Source of the DNA: Fistularia commersonii
Lineage: Eukaryota; Chordata; Actinopteri; Syngnathiformes; Fistulariidae
DNA length: 64,000 bases
Direction of reading: 5' to 3'
Assembly: GCA_037954325.1 (NCBI GenBank)
Contig: JBBMNZ010000031.1
Coordinates: forward strand, 1,270,001 to 1,334,000
The notes beneath the pieces are model-generated. The model had not been told where the DNA came from and made no database searches. It saw nothing but the letters and a program-made list of their open reading frames with translations. A program made the translations under genes and the position numbers. Shown here in pieces: positions 59,696 to 64,000 of the stretch (within the stretch, counting starts at the first letter, position 1; each line of letters opens with the position of its first letter).

Positions 59696-60385
59696 ATAGT
59701 GTTAGCTCCGTGTAAGCGTCCAAGCCCTTATTTTCCCCTTTCTTGTGCGTGTGTAACGTCAGGTCTGGTGCTTCGGAGCACCCGGCTCCGGTCACAGCCG
59801 CACCGGCGTATTGTTTATCTGTTTAAATGTGTATTCAGCAGCAGCGGCGGGTTGTTTACGTCTGTGGTTTACACGTGTATTCAGGCTGGTGCTGGGCACC
59901 ATGGGCACGATCACGTTGTTCTGAAGCATGCTGCCCCCGGAATGAGACAGACCTTACTATTTAGCACGGCGGTAGTGCTTCCACATACAGCATCAAACGC
60001 GCCTGGGCCGTACTAACATTAAACTTTCATATTAAGACGGGGCTCTCAAACTACCGTCCCGCATGCCGCGGTTGGCCCGCAGAACGGTAGTTTGAGAGCC
60101 CTGTTTTAAAGGCTTCGACAAAGACTAAAATTAATGGTAGTAAAGCTACAGAATGCAGTTTTGCTGAGCAGTAAACAAAGATCCACGCAATCCATGCAAG
60201 ATCTCACACCATGGGGTCAAAATGATCACAATAACGGTGAGCAAAAATCCAAGAACCACACAGGGGGACCTAGTGAATGACCTGCAAAGACCAAAGTAAC
60301 AAAGGCTACCATCAGTGACACTCTACACCATACTCAAATCCTGTAGTGCCAGACGTGTCCCCCTGCCTGAGCCAGTATATGCCCT

Positions 60386-62011
60386 TCCTGGGATCTCGGC
60401 AAGAAATAAAAAAAAACAGAAAATAAATAATTTACATTATTAAATAAATAACACTATTTATGAAATAAATATTAACCAGATAACCTTTTCAAGTTTTTCA
60501 CGGGAAAAAAAGACCAAGGAACATTGGCTTTCTTGTAGACACAACTGTTTGCAGCTCTCATATCAATTCACTGTGAAAACAAGAAAGCAAGCAGGCTATG
60601 AAACCGAACTGATACGAACACAACACATTTCCACACCACTATGGTTGAAGAAGGGATTTTATCCCAGTAGATGTCATTATAACTATATTTGTTTGTACTC
60701 AGAATGGCTTGTTCAAGTCAGAAAAGTAAGTTTACCAATATATGTTCATCCCGATTCAACCAGCCTGATTTGGCCCGATTAGACCGCGAGACGCCCCCAC
60801 CATACTAGGGGCTCCGTCAGTCGTGACGCTAACAAGCTTTGACCAGTCCGGGTTCAACTCCTCCATGGTTTAATATACTTTGCCAAAAATATTCTCCCCC
60901 GCGGAGGGCTTCCAGATCCTCGCAGATTTCAAAGTTTGCACTAACTCCACAAATAAAAATTGGCAGCTGCGCTGTGAGATGAGATGAGAGCACAGCCGTG
61001 CTCTCATCCAGTGCTAATGGAAAAAAAAATCAAATTCTTTCATCTTCTGCTGCAGGTGGGCATATACATTACAATCACAAGATGCATTGAAGAAATTGGG
61101 GGTAGTCACCAACAGACTCACAACATTAAAAAGACATCTTTCTTTTCGGGACACACCTCCTCCGCGACAGCATTCAAATATTTCATGACAAATTGTCTAT
61201 CAGTGAAAGGTGTACCGCTGCTTGCTATCAGTTGAGCAACCCGAAAGCTCGCTCGAACAGAGGACTGGCTTGGCTGAGCTCGGCGTGCAAATGTACTCTG
61301 CTGAGCTAACGGTCCACTTTTTAGCTTTGGAGGTTGTCTTCTTGCAATTGGCCTTGCAAGCTATCATACTTGTCTTTGTGACAGGATTCGTAGTGTCGGC
61401 ACAGATTGTATTCTTTGAACACAGCCACCGTCTCTCGACAGATGAGACAAACAGCCTTTTCTTTGAATTGAACAAAAAAAATAATCATTTGTCCACTGCA
61501 GGTCTAATACCCTTCATTCTGAACACTGTTCCGTCTAAGCCGCGCGTTTGCACAATTGCACACTGCTCCAGCTTTCTCCGAGCACAGCAAATCTATGCTG
61601 CGCACAAAATAAAATCCAAGCTGAACTGTAAATAAAATAAATGCGTTTAATTTATTCACAGTCCAGCTTCGTTGCGCGCAGAGAACGCTGGAGCAGTGCG
61701 CAATTGAGCGATTGCGCTAATGTGCGGCTTAGAGGGAACAGTAATTCTGATTCTATTTCTCTCTTACCTAATCCTTTGTTACTTTGTTGTTTGGGTGTGT
61801 TCAGGATTCTTTTTTTGAGGGAGGAGTTTCAGATAAGGTACAGACTGCAGAAGGGTGGACTAGAATGTTACATTCTATGCATGTACAAATCATGATTACT
61901 TGGCCAGAATGAAAAAAAAAATCATAATTCATCTCTGGTATTGTTCAGGGGCCAGGCAAAATGTAGAGGCGGGCCGTATCTAGCCCGTGGGCCGCAGTTT
62001 GGGGACCACTG
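60386..62011 (-). mobile_element. hAT transposon relic with BED-type and core remnants
   Basis: Inserted in the Tc1-like copy. The minus-strand 5' end CAGTGGTCCCCAAACTGCGG (complement of about 61,992-62,011) is a typical hAT terminus. On the minus strand the region about 61,340-61,470 encodes a zinc-finger-like AVCLICRETVAVFKEYNLCR then HYESCHKDKYDS. About 60,770-60,850 encodes VSVTTDGAPSMVGASRGLIG, the second catalytic-Asp region of hAT transposases related to GTF2IRD2/ZBED proteins. Frameshifts and stops are frequent, and the 3' terminus is not visible. Confidence 0.78.
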
Positions 62012-62261
62012 CTATAGAGCATTTGGATGATCCAGAAGAGGATTGGGAGAAGTCCAATGGTCAGATGAAACCAAAATAGAACTTTTTGGTAAAAACTCAA
62101 CCTGTCATGTTTGGAGGCGAAAGGATGCTGAGTTGCATCCAAATAACACCATACCTATGTTGAAGCATGGGGTGGAAACATCATGCTTTGGGGCTGCATT
62201 GACCTCTGTCATGGCCAACTAAGGGTATATAACATAGTATTGAGAAAATCTTTGGAAGAAG

Positions 62262-62540
62262 TTGAAAGTGTTTGTTGCCCTGCGACAGCCCCAAAACATC
62301 ACTGCTCTAGAGGAGATCTGCATGGAGGAATGGGCCAAAATACCAGCAACAGAGTGTGAAGACTTACAGAAAACGTTTAACCTCTGTCATTGCCAACAAC
62401 AGGTATATAACAAAGTATTGAGATTAACTTTTGTTATTGACCAAATACTTATTTTCCACCATAATTTGCAAATAAATTCCTTTAAAATCAAACAATGTGA
62501 TTTTCTGGATTTTTTTTCTCATTCTGTCTCTCATAGTTGA
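62262..62540 (+). pseudogene. Tc1 transposase C-terminal fragment
   Basis: 92 residues, nearly identical to the end of the transposase at 55983-56462 (MKVFVALRQPQNITALEEI, TECEDLQKTFNLCHCQQQV). They are preceded by a short displaced copy of the later sequence (CCTCTGTCATGGCCAACTAA near 62,203). No catalytic residues are included. Confidence 0.82.
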
Positions 62541-62640
62541 AGTGTACCTATAATGGAAATTACAGGCCTCTCTCATCTTTTTAAGTGGGAGAACTTACAC
62601 AATTAGTGGCTGACTAAATACTTTTTGACCCATAGTATAT

Positions 62641-63201
62641 GGTAGTGGTACTAGTACTGTCAATCTGAATTCAATGGTAGCTCTAATTGCAGATTTATTA
62701 TTTAAAATATTTCATATTTATAGGGTGCATAATTCCCCTTTGTTTCATCAGAGCCTTACATTAGCAAATTACTCCCACTTCAAATGTAATTATGGGCTGG
62801 TGAAGTTCAGCGAAATCCCCCACTAACTTTTCCTGAAACTAGATGTACTCTCAACAAAAATACACAGATAGAGATTGTGCGATCAGGCAAATGGAAATGA
62901 AAAACAACAAGGAACACTAGTGGATTGACTTACTACCTGGAAAAGGGAGGCAAGACACAATTTTAACAAAGCTGAGCTTTCTCAGATTGAGAGAATTCTG
63001 AGTTTCATTTTGCTATATCCAGATAATGTCACAGAGCCCAGAGTGAAGGATCTGGTTGTCAGATCATATATCACATGGTCCAACACATGGGCCAAAATGT
63101 GAATTTGGAGGGATTGAACAAAGGGTTTGATGTCAACTTACGATGACTCCTTTTGTTTTACTCACTCAAGGTGTGTCAGTTGATGCATCGCCAAATCTAA
63201 T
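62641..63201. other. stox2 intron, unique part
   Basis: About 560 bp with no reading frame of interest and no recognised repeat. Confidence 0.55.
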
Positions 63202-63880
63202 ATCAGAATCAGAATAAGAATTGATTTATTGGCAAAGTAGGTTTAAAACTACAAGGAATTTGCTTTGGTTAAAACACTGCTAATCAGACAACATGTCATG
63301 AGCATTAAATAATGTAAGAGTGAAGTCAGGGCGATCATGGTTGGTGGCGCAAAACGGCAAGTTGTGCAAAGCAGTGCACAGTTGTGCGATAGAGGGGTTG
63401 AGGCAGTGTCAATGGGAGACTGGGGCCATATTGATGAGGCAGGCTGCCAATGGGAAGAAACTGCTTTGTGGTGGGTGGTTTTGGTCCTGTTGGACCGCAA
63501 CCTCCTGCCAGAGGGGAGTGGTTCATAAAGTCTATGTCCTGAGTGAGAGCGGTCACCCAGCATCTTCCCTGTGTGCCTCCGGGTACTATAGAGAAGGTAG
63601 ATTACAGCCAATCACCCTCTCTGCAGAGTTGATATGCTACAGTGGCGGCTTACTAGATGGTGATGGAGGAGCTGAGGATGGACTCGATGGTGGTGTAGAA
63701 GTGCACCAAATACACCAAGTACTCCACATTGCAAACTGGGGATGGGGGAGGATGGAGCTGGGTTTCTATATAAAGTCCACTACCAACTCCACAGTCTTCA
63801 GAGCATTGTTACAGCTGCACTGGGTCACTAGTTGGTCGTCCGCAAACTTCAGGACCTTCACAGACTGGTGACTGGAGGTG
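63202..63880 (-). mobile_element. LINE 3' end (L2/Rex1-type), decayed
   Basis: The minus-strand 3' tail is CCAATAAATCAATTCTTATTCTGATTCTGAT (complement of 63,202-63,232). Upstream, the minus strand encodes the C-terminal end of a non-LTR reverse transcriptase in broken frames (63249-63611 and neighbours): HRLYEPLPSGRRLRSNRTKT, FFPLAACLINMAP, and further up FYTTIESILSSSITIW. This order (a Trp-containing block, then LPSGRR) is characteristic of L2/Rex1-like LINEs. It is 5'-truncated at about 63,880. Confidence 0.75.
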
Positions 63881-64000
63881 CAGCTGTTGGTGTAGGACAG
63901 TCTTTTGTTGCCAAATCATGACCTGATTATTATAAACCCCAGATTTTGTTAAGAGCAGCTTTGTTCCAACGAAGCAAAATATTTTTTCATTTAGCCGCTT
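63881..64000. other. Right edge, nothing recognised
   Basis: About 120 bp of AT-rich sequence with no identifiable feature. Confidence 0.4.

Larger units (their letters stand above)
58491..60103 (+). mobile_element. Non-autonomous hAT element
   Basis: Left end CAGGGGTCTCAAAATCAATT and right end AACGGTAGTTTGAGAGCCCTG form short imperfect inverted repeats. An 8-bp duplication with one mismatch flanks them: TTCTAAAG (58483-58490) and TTTTAAAG (60104-60111). Both are hAT hallmarks. No transposase is recognised inside. The last 65 bp fold into a hairpin (GGGCTCTCAAACTACCGT at 60,040 against its complement near 60,085-60,101). The middle includes what looks like a LINE 3' end stopping at GGGATAAATAAAGTTGTTCT with (CTCAT)n near 59,152-59,184. 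Confidence 0.78.
60221..62640 (+). mobile_element. Third Tc1-like element, split by a hAT insertion
   Basis: 60,221-60,385 matches the transposase interior of the 55,167-56,556 element (GAGCAAAAATCCAAGAACC, ACCATCAGTGACACTC). The match resumes at 62,012 (GAGCATTTGGATGATCCAG) and runs to ACTAAATACTTTTTGACCC at about 62,630. The left inverted repeat is missing. 62,243-62,540 is nearly identical to 56,173-56,470, whereas 62,012-62,200 is much more diverged. Confidence 0.85.

Overview
The window looks like teleost fish nuclear DNA. The evidence is a recognisable vertebrate gene with GT-AG introns (stox2), and transposons of kinds common in fish: chromodomain Ty3/Gypsy (Tf1/sushi type), BEL/Pao, RTE-clade LINEs, an R2/Hero-like LINE with a restriction-like endonuclease, Tc1-like elements, hAT elements and a tRNA-type SINE. 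No bacterial operons, rRNA or tRNA genes were seen. The species cannot be named from the sequence.

Region 1 (1 to about 38,830) is a satellite domain of about 175-180 bp monomers. From 1 to about 21,590 the monomers run in one direction, and from there to 38,830 they run in the opposite direction. The left arm is subfamily A with several monomer classes and traces of higher-order duplication. The right arm is a diverged subfamily B. Many insertions split the array, most with visible target-site duplications (TSDs). In order they are an RTE fragment (357-1349), an R2/Hero-like LINE end (2355-3496), a Gypsy element (8130-13647), a Gypsy solo LTR (16619-17344), a BEL/Pao element (24877-31544), a second RTE copy (32233-34437) and another solo LTR (35833-36306).

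Region 2 (38,830-41,800) is a short degenerate tandem repeat with CCCTAA-like stretches followed by a 5'-complete but internally deleted RTE element.

Region 3 (about 41,900 to the right edge) belongs to stox2 (storkhead-box 2) on the minus strand. The last coding exon is 46552-46756, the large penultimate exon is 52023-54456, and a probable long 3' UTR lies at about 41,915-46,551. Upstream exons lie beyond the window. The last intron holds a SINE, a Tc1-like element and a deleted RTE copy. The 5' intron holds two Tc1-like copies, two hAT elements, a LINE 3' end and a pair of 14-bp palindromes that match RFX X-boxes.

The only intact host coding sequence is stox2. All transposon reading frames are broken by frameshifts, stops or deletions. 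Observations most worth checking are the head-to-head satellite with separate subfamily and orientation switches, a self-priming type primer site in the Gypsy element, the telomere-like junction of one LINE insertion, and the tandem X-box palindromes in the stox2 intron.
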